Assembly (NCBI GenBank): GCA_947625775.1
Contig: CANQPM010000007.1
Location: forward strand, 124,001-188,000
Direction of reading: 5' to 3'
DNA length: 64,000 nucleotides
DNA from: an uncultured Lachnospiraceae bacterium
GTDB taxonomy: Bacteria; Bacillota; Clostridia; Lachnospirales; Lachnospiraceae
Positions 26,806 through 35,664 of the stretch are shown here, piece by piece. The stretch's first letter is position 1; every line of letters begins with the position of its first letter. The notes under the pieces are model-generated. The model made no database searches, had not been told where the DNA came from, and worked only from the letters and a program-made list of their open reading frames with translations. The translations under genes were made by a program, and so were the position numbers.

Positions 26806-28551
26806 TTACCGATTAACCTGCGGCATCTCCCATGCATTATGGTCTGTATGCAGCAGCATATGCGCTTTATGCGAAAGCGGCTTTTCCATAAACTCCTCAT
26901 ACAGCTTCAGCACCGAAGGATTTTCATGTGAAAACCTGATTGGCGCGTTCTCGTCAAGCTGCCTCAAATTAACGCTTCTGTCCGTCGCAAGCTCGTACCC
27001 GTCTTTTATCGGCTGACCGCCGCCGCCGACGCACCCGCCTGGACATGCCATAACCTCAACAAAGTCATAGTGAACCTCGCCCTTTTCAAGCGCGTCAATA
27101 AGCTCCCTCGTATTGGCAAGTCCGTTGACAACCGCAGTCTTGACAGTGATATCATCAATTTTAAACAGCGCTTCCTTCCACTTAGGCTGCTCCCTGCTGC
27201 TCCTTACCTCCTCAAAGGCATCGGCATCAGGATTTGCTCCCTTAATCAGATAGTAAGCCGACCTAAGCGCCGCCTCCATAACGCCGCCCGTAGTGCCAAA
27301 GATAACGCCCGCGCCTGTGCCGTCCGTCATAGGCTCGTCGCAGGGCACGTCCTTCAAAGTCTTAGGGTCAATATGCGCCATGCGAATCATGCGCGTAAGC
27401 TCCCTCGTAGTAAGCACGATATCAACGTCCTTGCCCGCATACTCCTCGTAGAAAAGCTCCATATTGCTCTCGCCCTTCTTCGCAAGGCACGGCATTATCG
27501 AAACAGTCACCATATCCTCAGGCGCTACGCCGATCTTCTTTGCAAAATAGCTTTTCATTACCGCGCCGAACATCTGCTGCGGTGACTTTGCCGTAGAAAG
27601 GCGCGATACAAGATGGGGATATTGTGATTTCACAAACCTTATCCATCCTGGACAGCATGAGGTAAACATAGGCATCTGCTTTGTGTCGCCCTTTTTAAAG
27701 CGCTCTACAAACTCATTGCCTTCCTCCATAATAGTAAGGTCAGCCGAAAATACAGTATCAAAAACATAGTCAAAGCCTATGCGCTTCAAAGCGTCGGCAA
27801 TCTTGCCCATAGTCGCTTCCTCTCTGGGAATGCCGAATACCTCGCCCCATGCGGCGCGCACGGCAGGCGCTACCTGCACAACCGTCACCTTTTTCTTGTT
27901 TTCGATTGCCCACCAAGCCTTTTCAGTGTCGTCACGCTCACGCAGCGCGCCGACGGGACAATGAGTGATGCACTGTCCGCAAAGCACGCAGTCCGACTCC
28001 TCAATCTTTCTGTTGCCCGATACATAGACGCCCGTGCGCGAGCCCGTTCCTCCGACATCCCAAATCTTTACGCTCTGGATTTTGTCGCAGACCTGTATGC
28101 AGCGCATGCACTTTATGCACTTGTCCGCGTCCCTGATAAGCGGGAAATTTTTGTTCCACGGCAGCGGGAAAAGCTCCTTTTCATACGGAACGTCTAAAAT
28201 ATTCAAATCCCTCGTGATTGTCTGCAGCGAGCAGTTTCTGTTTCTCGCGCAGGTCACGCAGTTGCTGTTGTGCTGGGAAAGTATCATCTCCACAGTCTTT
28301 TTGCGGTTTCTGCGCACCTTGGGGCTGTTGGTATAGACCACCATTCCCTCTTCCACCTGATTGTTGCAGGACGTGACAAGCTTTTCCTTGCCCTCTATCT
28401 CCACCACGCACACGCGGCACGCGCCGATTTCATTTATATCCTTTAAAAAGCAGAGCTTTGGTATGGGAATACCCGCGATATTAGCCGCATCCATAATGGT
28501 GCTTCCCTCTGGCACCTCCACAGCTTTATTGTCTATTGTAAGCTTTACCAT
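26806..28551 (-). CDS. hydA: NADH-dependent [FeFe] hydrogenase catalytic subunit
   Basis: 581 aa. Domain order: N-terminal [2Fe-2S] ferredoxin (about 1-78, CRVC), His-ligated 4Fe-4S segment (HNSNCVTCARNRNC), two 4Fe-4S motifs (CIKCMRCIQVC and CVLCGQCITHCPVGAL), then the H-cluster domain with L1 TSCCPGW, L2 MPCLAKKGE and L3 ACPGGCVGGGGQP. All cluster-binding Cys residues are present. It forms or consumes H2 in the cytoplasm. The start overlaps the upstream flavoprotein stop by 7 bp (ATGGTAA), so the two are coupled. Maturases HydEFG are not in the window. Confidence 0.96.
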   Translation of the reverse strand: MVKLTIDNKAVEVPEGSTIMDAANIAGIPIPKLCFLKDINEIGACRVCVVEIEGKEKLVTSCNNQVEEGMVVYTNSPKVRRNRKKTVEMILSQHNSNCVTCARNRNCSLQTITRDLNILDVPYEKELFPLPWNKNFPLIRDADKCIKCMRCIQVCDKIQSVKIWDVGGTGSRTGVYVSGNRKIEESDCVLCGQCITHCPVGALRERDDTEKAWWAIENKKKVTVVQVAPAVRAAWGEVFGIPREEATMGKIADALKRIGFDYVFDTVFSADLTIMEEGNEFVERFKKGDTKQMPMFTSCCPGWIRFVKSQYPHLVSRLSTAKSPQQMFGAVMKSYFAKKIGVAPEDMVTVSIMPCLAKKGESNMELFYEEYAGKDVDIVLTTRELTRMIRMAHIDPKTLKDVPCDEPMTDGTGAGVIFGTTGGVMEAALRSAYYLIKGANPDADAFEEVRSSREQPKWKEALFKIDDITVKTAVVNGLANTRELIDALEKGEVHYDFVEVMACPGGCVGGGGQPIKDGYELATDRSVNLRQLDENAPIRFSHENPSVLKLYEEFMEKPLSHKAHMLLHTDHNAWEMPQVNR

Positions 28552-30377
28552 AATGTTTTGCGCCCTCCTTTAAATACTCCATATCCAAAATGATCGCAGC
28601 GTAAGCACCTTGATGCCTCCTGCTTGCACTCCGCCTCCGTCATAGGCAGCTCTACGCCGTCAAAGTCGCATATTCTCTCGCACGCCTCACGCTCTGTCAT
28701 ATTCACGCGCCCGCACGGATTTCTGTCCGCGAGATTTGGCTGCGGCACCTCCACGCCGCTCTGTATGATATGGTGAAAACCAAGGTACTCGTCAATATTT
28801 GCCGCGATAACCTTAGCCGCGCCTATCGCCTTGATAACAGTGGCAGGTCCCGTCGCGCAGTCGCCGCCCGCAAATACGCCTGGCAGTAAATCAAAGCCCG
28901 CATTCCTTCCCGTCTGAATTACTCCTCTGTTTACAGGCACGCCCGCGTCCGCAAAGTGCTTTGACTCGATATCCTGACCGATAGCCACTATCACGGTAGT
29001 GCATGGCAGAAGCACCTCTGGCTCGCCCGTAGACTTGACGCTCGCGCGCCCTCCTTTTATCTCGCTGATCATCTGCGGCTGTACCCACAGCCCCTTGACG
29101 TTGTTGTCTCCGTCTGTCTCTATTCTCACTGGCGCTTTGAGCGTCTGCACCTCCACGCCCTCGGCTATCGCGCCCTCTATCTCGTCATGCAGCGCCGTCA
29201 TATCAGCGACGCGCCTGCGGTACACGATGCTGACCTTCTTCGCGCCAAGCCTTACCGCAGTCCTGACAGCGTCCATTGACACGTTGCCGCCGCCGACTAC
29301 GCATACCTCCTGCCCTTTGAGATCTATAGCCGCGTCCTTTCCGACATCGCGCAGGAACTTGACAGCGGAGATTACTCCGTTTGCGTCCTCGCCGTCTATG
29401 CCGAGCTTTTTGTCCGTGCTTGCGCCGATAGTGATGAGCACAGCGTCATATTGCTCCCTTAGCTCATTTATCGTTATATCTATGCCTATCCTAAGACCGT
29501 GCTTTACCTGTACGCCCGTCTCCAAAATGGCATTTATGTCGTCGTCGAGCCTGTCCTTTGGCAGGCGGTAGTTAGGAATACCGTAGCGCAGCATACCGCC
29601 AAGCTTTGGCAGCATCTCATACACTACCACCTGATGCCCCATAAGCTGTAAATAATAAGCAGCGCTCAAACCGCCTGGACCTCCGCCCACGATGGCAACC
29701 TTCTTGCCTGTAGAGGGCTCGCACGCGGGAGGCGCGACTTTTCCAGCCAAATCCGCCGCCATGCGCTTTAAGCCGCGGATATTGATGGCGTCGTCAACCA
29801 TATTTCTGCGGCATCTCGCCTCGCAGGGATGCTCGCATATAAAGCCGCAGGTCGTGGGGAAAGGATTGTCCTTCCTGATAAGCCTTATAGCGTCCTGATA
29901 GCGTCCTTCAAGCACAAGCGCGATATAGCCAGGTATGTCCACGCCCGCGGGACACAGCGACACGCACGGCACGGGCTGCTTGTATGTACAGTTGCATCTG
30001 CCAAGCTCGATATGCGACACATACTCGTCATAAAAGCCGATAAGCCCTTTATAAACCATATTTGCCGCCTCATAGCCAATCGCGCAGTCTGCCGTCTCCA
30101 TAATGGAAACCGCTGTCTCCTTCATCTCGTCAAGAGTCTCCATTGTCGCCTTGCCGTCAAGCACGTCTGCAATCATGTTTTTCAGTTGTTTCAGCCCGAC
30201 GCGGCACGGCACGCACTTTCCGCAGGTCTGCGCATGGCAGAGCTCCAAGAAAGCCTTTGTCATATCTATCGGACATAATCCCAGCGGGCTTGCCTCGATC
30301 CTTCTCTCCAAGTCCTTATAAAGCTGCTCTACCACTGTCTGCGCTTTATCAGGCACAGGAATTTCAAGTCTGCTCAT
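28545..30377 (-). CDS. Hydrogenase-associated NAD(P)-binding flavoprotein (NuoF C-terminus-like + GltD-like fusion)
   Basis: 610 aa from ATG 30377 (AGGAGG six nt upstream); the 45-codon extension to 30512 would run through the promoter. Residues about 40-110 carry CGKCVPCRVG with a further Cys, as at the 4Fe-4S end of NuoF/HydB subunits. Next come an FeS region (CVSLCPAGVDIP, CGFICEHPCEARCRR) and a GltD-type flavoprotein with an FAD site (GGGPGGLSAAYYL) and a NAD(P)H site (VVGGGNVSMDAV, YRRR). It probably passes electrons between NAD(P)H and HydA. Such a fusion takes the place of separate HydB/HydC subunits. The transcript appears to start at the promoter at 30484-30512. Confidence 0.85.
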   Translation of the reverse strand: MSRLEIPVPDKAQTVVEQLYKDLERRIEASPLGLCPIDMTKAFLELCHAQTCGKCVPCRVGLKQLKNMIADVLDGKATMETLDEMKETAVSIMETADCAIGYEAANMVYKGLIGFYDEYVSHIELGRCNCTYKQPVPCVSLCPAGVDIPGYIALVLEGRYQDAIRLIRKDNPFPTTCGFICEHPCEARCRRNMVDDAINIRGLKRMAADLAGKVAPPACEPSTGKKVAIVGGGPGGLSAAYYLQLMGHQVVVYEMLPKLGGMLRYGIPNYRLPKDRLDDDINAILETGVQVKHGLRIGIDITINELREQYDAVLITIGASTDKKLGIDGEDANGVISAVKFLRDVGKDAAIDLKGQEVCVVGGGNVSMDAVRTAVRLGAKKVSIVYRRRVADMTALHDEIEGAIAEGVEVQTLKAPVRIETDGDNNVKGLWVQPQMISEIKGGRASVKSTGEPEVLLPCTTVIVAIGQDIESKHFADAGVPVNRGVIQTGRNAGFDLLPGVFAGGDCATGPATVIKAIGAAKVIAANIDEYLGFHHIIQSGVEVPQPNLADRNPCGRVNMTEREACERICDFDGVELPMTEAECKQEASRCLRCDHFGYGVFKGGRKTLW

Positions 30378-30465
30378 TATTAACCTCCTAATATAAAATA
30401 TTTTAAAACGCCACAGCCACATACCATACCGCTGGCTCAGCCCAAACACGGCGCAAATACAGGTA

Positions 30466-30479
30466 TGTAAGCTCTTACA
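30466..30479. promoter_or_regulatory. cre/LacI-type operator of the hydrogenase operon
   Basis: TGTAAGCTCTTACA, a 6-2-6 inverted repeat overlapping the expected transcription start. It has the same half-sites as the kduI operator. Confidence 0.7.
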
Positions 30480-30483
30480 TTTT

Positions 30484-30512
30484 ATTTTACACTGAAATGC
30501 GCAAAATGACAA
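30484..30512 (-). promoter_or_regulatory. Hydrogenase operon promoter
   Basis: Minus strand TTGTCA (30507-30512), a 17-bp spacer and TAAAAT (30484-30489), followed 4 bp later by the operator palindrome. Confidence 0.75.
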
Positions 30513-30639
30513 TAATTGTTATTTTATAAACAATTTTTAAACAATTTTCGCCGTATTCATTTTTTAATGATGGAAAACACGCCATGCGGGGCTTTCTATT
30601 GTCATGAATTAAAATATATGCGGATATATTGCAAAAAAA

Positions 30640-30737
30640 GGGACTGCCACATTAAGGATATAAGTGCATGATATAGTATCATATAATTGAAACATCATAC
30701 TATATCTTGTATGCTTAATCCTTATTGCGGCAGTCCC
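30640..30737. repeat. About 100-bp hairpin repeat, copy 2 of 3
   Basis: Arms GGGACTGCCACATTAAGGAT and the complement ending CCTTATTGCGGCAGTCCC, with complementarity continuing through ATGATATAGTATCAT-like inner segments. Read toward the minus strand it is followed by TTTTTTT, so it can act as terminator for the LysM gene (stop at 30861). Internal sequence aligns better with copy 3 in plus orientation, but the near-symmetry makes orientation uncertain. Confidence 0.8.
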
Positions 30738-30860
30738 TAAATTCAGACTGCGGCTTCTCCAGCCGCGTATCATTTCTGACAGCTTCAGAAAAACGTCATC
30801 TATTGCCTACTCCCCTCTTTTGTGCATGGAAGTGTTCAGTTTTGGGAATTTTGTTTTGGT

Positions 30861-31916
30861 CTAATAATTCGCTGCAAAGCCAACAATGCCCTCTGTTCCA
30901 TTTGAATCATAATTAAACCAGTAAAAATACCCGCTGTCACCACCATCACCGCCGTCACCAACATCAAAATAATAAAATGCGTCATACGCAGCTACCTTTT
31001 TTTCACCGTTTTCATGCTCTGAAAGATATGAATCATTTACACCCCAATCATAAACGACGTTATAAAGAAATTCTTCTGTTACATCCTCAACAACTTGACC
31101 ATTATTTGCCGTAAATGACAAATCAAAATTATAATCAAACCTTGCGTCATATACTATGTCGCTTACTTTGCCATTCCATAAGCCGTTCACAAGGTTTCCG
31201 TTTATTGTTGTGTTATGACTTCCATCTAAATAAATATACTTTACTGTGCCATTGCCATTTGGTGCATCATTGCTCCATGTGCCTGTGAACAGATAATAGT
31301 AATCGCCGCAATCCATAAAGATTATGCCGTCACCTGTCCTGCCGCCACCCGCGTAGCCGCCGTAGTAGAAGTAATAGCCGCCATCATTTGGAATCTTATA
31401 TACGCCAGCGCCTACGCCGTTCCCGCTGCCGTCGGGCGTATATACGGCACGGTCACTTACCATCGCGCTCACATATGCTTCTGCTTCGTCTGAACCGTCT
31501 ACTTCAAGCATTGAAGTATAATCCTGCGCTGACATCAGGGCATACACCTTTTTGATAAAATCAGATGCATCTGCCGCGTTTACAGGAGATGTAACGTCTA
31601 CTGTTGTCTGTGTCGTATCCGTTGCCTGCGTCGTATCTGTCGTCTGTGTCGTGTCTGTTGCCTGCGTCGTGTCTGCATTAGGGATAATCAAGGTCTGGTT
31701 TGCCCAGATTATGTTGGGATTCTTTATCTGATCCTTGTTGCTGTTGTAGATGTCCTCCCACTTGTCTGCGTCCCCATAAAACTGCTTTGCAATCTTGCTC
31801 AGGCTGTCGCCTGTCTGCGTGGTGTACGTCTCATCTGCAAATACAGTCATGCCTGACATCAGCATTGTTGCTGCCGCGGTAAATGCCGCAAGCTTCTTTA
31901 AAGCCTTTTTCTTCAT
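30861..31916 (-). CDS. Secreted LysM protein with MORN-like repeats
   Basis: 351 aa. Signal peptide 1-27 (MKKKALKKLA start, cleavage after VFA), LysM domain about 30-78 (YTTQTGDSLSKIAKQFYGDADKW ... NQTLIIPNA), a six-residue Thr-rich tandem linker (TTQATD/TTQTTD, about 83-107), then a domain with Gly/Tyr-rich MORN-like motifs (GTWSNDAPNGNGTVKY, GNLVNGLWNGKV). It is expected to sit in peptidoglycan outside the cell. No catalytic motif was found. The promoter spacer is a G12 run, suggesting phase-variable expression. The three-part design resembles other wall-attached LysM proteins of gut Clostridia. Confidence 0.85.
   Translation of the reverse strand: MKKKALKKLAAFTAAATMLMSGMTVFADETYTTQTGDSLSKIAKQFYGDADKWEDIYNSNKDQIKNPNIIWANQTLIIPNADTTQATDTTQTTDTTQATDTTQTTVDVTSPVNAADASDFIKKVYALMSAQDYTSMLEVDGSDEAEAYVSAMVSDRAVYTPDGSGNGVGAGVYKIPNDGGYYFYYGGYAGGGRTGDGIIFMDCGDYYYLFTGTWSNDAPNGNGTVKYIYLDGSHNTTINGNLVNGLWNGKVSDIVYDARFDYNFDLSFTANNGQVVEDVTEEFLYNVVYDWGVNDSYLSEHENGEKKVAAYDAFYYFDVGDGGDGGDSGYFYWFNYDSNGTEGIVGFAANY
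31600..31674 (-). repeat. 18-bp tandem repeat encoding the TTQ(A/T)TD linker
   Basis: About four 18-bp units within the LysM gene. Changes of whole units would keep the frame and alter linker length. Confidence 0.7.
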
Positions 31917-32014
31917 TGTTTTTTACCTTTTCCTTTCTGCTATTTAGTCATGGACAACTGCGGGGCGTTCCCGCAATCATCTGATGTACAGCGGTATAAT
32001 CGCTATCACATCCA

Positions 32015-32047
32015 ATTATACCCCCCCCCCCCGTACCGTTTTGTCAA
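32015..32047 (-). promoter_or_regulatory. LysM gene promoter with poly-G spacer
   Basis: On the minus strand a perfect TTGACA (32042-32047) and a perfect TATAAT (32015-32020) are separated by 21 bp, the last 12 of which are an uninterrupted G run (C12 on the given strand, 32021-32032). With eight or nine G the spacer would be the optimal 17-18 bp. The -10 box lies about 100 bp before the start codon. Confidence 0.8.
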
Positions 32048-32156
32048 TATAAATTTTACTTTCCTCATTAAAAATTTTAAAAAATTTTAATTTTAAAACC
32101 GTTGAAAATTTCAAATTTCCATACAGGCAGATAAAATAGACGAAGGCTTTACACAA

Positions 32157-32200
32157 AAAGCGGATATATGCTATTACACATAAGGCATTATATCCGCTTT
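32157..32200. terminator. Terminator between LysM promoter and aminopeptidase gene
   Basis: AAAGCGGATATA pairs with TATATCCGCTTT around a CATAAGG-type loop; T-rich on both sides. It serves the minus-strand aminopeptidase gene (stop at 32255). Confidence 0.8.
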
Positions 32201-32254
32201 ATTTTTAATAAATCAGTCTGTTATTATCGAGCCAATCCCGCTTTTCCAAGCTTT

Positions 32255-33649
32255 TTACCATCTCAGGAATGCCCTGTAGCCCCTTACTGCCTCATATACA
32301 TCAGCCTTGCTGCTGACCTCATACGGCGCATGCATATTCAGCACTGCCACTCCGCTGTCGATTACATTCATGCCGTACTTAGCCATGATATACGCAATCG
32401 TGCCGCCTCCGCCCGCGTCAACGCTGCCAAGCTCTGAAAACTGGTATGAAACCTCCGCCTCGTCCATAACCTTTCTAAGCTGCGCGATATACTCCGCATT
32501 GGCGTCATTGGAGCCGCTCTTGCCGCGCGCGCCTGTATATTTATTAAACGAAATGCCCTTGGACAAAAATGCCGCGTTATTTTTGTTAAACACGTCTGCA
32601 TAAAGCGGATCATAGCCTGCGCTTACGTCTGATGAAAGCATTCTTGACCTCGCAAGCGCTCTTCTCACAAGGAGCTGTGACTCGCCCTCCGTAGCCGCTA
32701 TAAGCTCTGCGACGACATTTTCAAAAAATCTCGACTGCATGCCTGTAGCGCCGACGCTGCCAATCTCCTCCTTGTCCACAAGCAGGCAGCATGCCGTCAT
32801 CTCGGGATTTTCAACATCAAGCATGGCAAAAAGCGAGGTAAACGCGCATATCCTGTCATCCTGCCCATATGCCAAAATCATGCTCCTGTCCAGACCTAAA
32901 TCGCGCGCCTTGCCCGCGGGTACAATCTCAAGCTCCGCCGAAAGGAAATCCTCCTCCTCAATGCCGTAAGTCTCCTCAAGGATTTTGAGCATATTCGCCC
33001 TGATATTTTCCTTTTCCTCTTTTTCAAGCTCCTCGTTTGACTCAAGCGGACAGTTGCCGATGAGAATGTCGAGGTTCTCGCCTGTCACAACCTCTGTCGC
33101 TTTCTTGTCAAGCTGCTTGCCCGCAAGGTGAACGAGCAAATCAGTGATGACAAATACAGGCTCGTCTTCTTTCTCGCCGATGCTTATGGAAACATTTGTC
33201 CCGTCTTTTTTTGCCACTACGCCATGAATCGCAAGCGGCACGGTCGTCCACTGGTATTTTTTGATGCCGCCATAATAATGCGTGTCAAAATAGGCAAAGC
33301 CTTCCTTTTCATAGAGCGGATTCTGCTTGACGTCAAGACGCGGCGAATCAATATGCGCACCAAGGATATTCATTCCCTCAGAAACAGGCTTTTTGCCGAG
33401 CACAAAGAGCGCAATGCTCTTGTTCATCTGAACCACATAGAGCTTGTCGCCCGCCTTTAGCTTTTCGCCCTTCTCAAGCGCGCCGTAAAGCTCTCTGTAG
33501 CCTTTTTCCTCCGCCATCTTTACTGAAAGCGCCACACATTCCCGCTCTGTCTTTCCTTCGTCAAGGCACTTTTTGTACAGGTCGCAGATTTTGTTCAGCT
33601 CCTCGCTGTTCTCCTTTGCTTTTCCAAGCCATAGGCTTTCTTTTTTCAT
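32255..33649 (-). CDS. M18-family aminopeptidase
   Basis: 464 aa from ATG 33649; the longer frame to 33685 lacks support. M18 di-zinc aminopeptidases (aspartyl aminopeptidase/Lap4 type) remove N-terminal residues from cytoplasmic peptides. Metal-site motifs in order: GAHIDSPRLDVKQNP, LLVDKEEIGSVGATGMQS, a central YDPLYADVFNKNN region and the C-terminal LNMHAPYEVSSKADVYEA. The length is normal. It appears monocistronic, with a terminator downstream. Specificity (Asp versus neutral residues) cannot be read from sequence alone. Confidence 0.92.
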   Translation of the reverse strand: MKKESLWLGKAKENSEELNKICDLYKKCLDEGKTERECVALSVKMAEEKGYRELYGALEKGEKLKAGDKLYVVQMNKSIALFVLGKKPVSEGMNILGAHIDSPRLDVKQNPLYEKEGFAYFDTHYYGGIKKYQWTTVPLAIHGVVAKKDGTNVSISIGEKEDEPVFVITDLLVHLAGKQLDKKATEVVTGENLDILIGNCPLESNEELEKEEKENIRANMLKILEETYGIEEEDFLSAELEIVPAGKARDLGLDRSMILAYGQDDRICAFTSLFAMLDVENPEMTACCLLVDKEEIGSVGATGMQSRFFENVVAELIAATEGESQLLVRRALARSRMLSSDVSAGYDPLYADVFNKNNAAFLSKGISFNKYTGARGKSGSNDANAEYIAQLRKVMDEAEVSYQFSELGSVDAGGGGTIAYIMAKYGMNVIDSGVAVLNMHAPYEVSSKADVYEAVRGYRAFLRW

Positions 33650-33696
33650 AATTTTATTTCCCCCATTTCTATATAAGTATGGCAATATATTATAAA

Positions 33697-33712
33697 GGAG
33701 CCATGGCGCTCC
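33697..33712 (-). terminator. Short hairpin after the epimerase gene
   Basis: GGAGC-GCCATG-GCTCC followed on the minus strand by TTTATAAT, 13 bp past the stop. A weak intrinsic terminator. Confidence 0.45.
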
Positions 33713-33724
33713 CCATAACCTGTA

Positions 33725-34795
33725 TTATCCGTAAAACTCCCTGTACCACTCCGCGAATCTGCGCAGACCGTCACGCAGGTTTGTCGAGGGCTTAAATCCA
33801 AAGTCGCGTTCGAGCTCGCTCACGTCAGCATAAGTAATCTCCACGTCGCCTGGCTGCATGCCTACAAGCTCCTTATGCGCCTCAAAATCATAGTCCTGCG
33901 GCAGCACCTTTGCGCGTTTCAGCTCGTCCTGCAGTATCTCCACAAAATCAAGGAGATTTTCAGGCTGATTGTTGCCTATATTATAGACCTTGTATTTGAC
34001 GCCGTCGTCATTTGGCAGCGGCGAACGCTGCATAACCGCCGTAATGCCTGTCACTATATCATCAATATAAGTGAAATCCCGCTTACAGTTCCCGTAATTG
34101 AAAATCTTTATCGTCTCATTTTTTACAAGCTTGTTTGTAAAGCCGAAATACGCCATATCGGGGCGTCCCGCAGGACCATAGACCGTGAAAAAGCGGAGCC
34201 CTGTTGACGGTATGCCGTAAAGCTTTGAATACGCGTGCGCCAGAAGCTCGTTTGATTTTTTTGTCGCGGCGTAGAGCGACACGGGATTGTCAACCTTGTC
34301 ATCTGTGGAATACGGGATTTTTTTGTTGCTGCCGTAGACTGACGACGAGCTTGCGTATACGAGGTGCTCCACCCCCGCCACGCCGCCGTCATAGCTGTGG
34401 CGGCAGGCTTCAAGTATATTGTAAAAGCCGATTAGGTTTGCCTCAATATACGCGTCAGGGTTTTCTATGCTGTAACGCACTCCCGCCTGCGCCGCGAGGT
34501 TTACGACTATCTGAGGTCTGTATTCTGAAAATATTCTGTTTATCTCAGGCTTATCCGCGATATTTCCCTTGATAAACTCAAAGCTGCCACTCACGGTCTT
34601 TTCAAGCCCGTAAATCTGCTTTAGGCGAAATTCCTTTAATGACACGTCATAGTAATCGTTCATATTGTCGATGCCAATGACATGTACATTGTCAAAGCTC
34701 TTGAAGAGCGAAAGGGCAAGGTTTGATCCTATAAAACCTGACACTCCTGTCACAAATATTGTTTTTCCATTGATGCTTACGTTTTTTTCTAACAT
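33725..34795 (-). CDS. NAD-dependent epimerase, UDP-glucuronate 4-epimerase-like
   Basis: 356 aa from ATG 34795 (GGGAG upstream). Extended SDR: nucleotide-binding TGVSGFIGSNLA near 16-27, GIDNMNDYYDVSLKEFRL (typical of CapI/GAE-type UDP-glucuronate 4-epimerases), active-site Ser region YASSSSVYG and YAATKKS with catalytic Tyr/Lys, then RFFTVYGPAGRPDMA. It would supply UDP-galacturonate for surface glycans. It lies alone on the minus strand, without other glycan genes next to it. Confidence 0.9.
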   Translation of the reverse strand: MLEKNVSINGKTIFVTGVSGFIGSNLALSLFKSFDNVHVIGIDNMNDYYDVSLKEFRLKQIYGLEKTVSGSFEFIKGNIADKPEINRIFSEYRPQIVVNLAAQAGVRYSIENPDAYIEANLIGFYNILEACRHSYDGGVAGVEHLVYASSSSVYGSNKKIPYSTDDKVDNPVSLYAATKKSNELLAHAYSKLYGIPSTGLRFFTVYGPAGRPDMAYFGFTNKLVKNETIKIFNYGNCKRDFTYIDDIVTGITAVMQRSPLPNDDGVKYKVYNIGNNQPENLLDFVEILQDELKRAKVLPQDYDFEAHKELVGMQPGDVEITYADVSELERDFGFKPSTNLRDGLRRFAEWYREFYG

Positions 34796-34874
34796 ATTAA
34801 TCTCCCATTCTTGATGCACCCGCAAATTTGCGCCCTAATCACAAATTTGCAGGTGAAAAATTTATTTTGCCGTT

Positions 34875-35522
34875 TTACCGAAAATAAATCCCCGCAAGCT
34901 TCATATCCGCATCAAACGTTATAGTATATGAAACCGTCACGTTTTCGTATGACGCCTTTATCTGCGCCACGGCGTATTTTTCGCCCTTTTGCTCCGCCTG
35001 TGAAAACGCTTTTTCCTCTATCCCTTTGAATGCGCCAAAGTTGCCGTTGAACTGGGCTTTTGCATAGGAGAGCTTTGCGGCGTTTAATGTTTCCTGCATT
35101 TCATCATTCATGCACTCAACTATACTGTCATAATCGCCGCTGTTAAAAAAGTCGATTATCCTCAGTGCCTCGTCTTCCACCTGCGCGGCTTCAAAAATGC
35201 CGCCGTCTTCTATCGCGCTCCAGCTTGGAAGATTTATCCTCGCTATAACTATTATAACCGCAATTATGGCGGCAACTATCAGCGCGCGCCTTATATTTTT
35301 TTCACGCTTTGCCTTTTTTCTCTCCGCCCTGTCAAAACGGTCATTGTAAAGATTTGCGTAATCCCACGGGATTCCAAGCCCCCCCAAAACCTTGTCGAGC
35401 GGCTCTCCTTTGTCGGTCTTTTCGTTTATTTGCGCCAAAAGCTGCGCCTTGACCTCCTTCTTTTTTGACGAGCTGCATTTTAAGAGCTTACCAACCTCAC
35501 TGACATACCTCTGCGCAGTCAT
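34875..35522 (-). CDS. Membrane protein with HAAS-like N-terminus and DUF3887 domain
   Basis: 215 aa from ATG 35522 (GAGGT upstream). Residues 1-70 are helical and resemble the HAAS/DUF1700 signalling-associated domain (LLAQINEKTDKGEPLDKVLGGLGIP). One transmembrane helix lies at about 88-105 (ALIVAAIIAVIIVIARI), and the remainder outside fits DUF3887 (IIDFFNSGDYDSIVECMNDEM ... FSQAEQKGEKYAV). No PadR gene is adjacent, although HAAS proteins often have one. Function unknown. Confidence 0.7.
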   Translation of the reverse strand: MTAQRYVSEVGKLLKCSSSKKKEVKAQLLAQINEKTDKGEPLDKVLGGLGIPWDYANLYNDRFDRAERKKAKREKNIRRALIVAAIIAVIIVIARINLPSWSAIEDGGIFEAAQVEDEALRIIDFFNSGDYDSIVECMNDEMQETLNAAKLSYAKAQFNGNFGAFKGIEEKAFSQAEQKGEKYAVAQIKASYENVTVSYTITFDADMKLAGIYFR

Positions 35523-35664
35523 TTTTACCTCACATTCCGCCGTTTTCAAGCTGTTTTTACAGTTAATTGCCTATCTAAAACATTATACTTTATTTTCTGT
35601 AACATTTCCATAATTTTCCGCATATAATAAAATAATTAAAGCCTCCGTGGGATCTGTTTTGATT

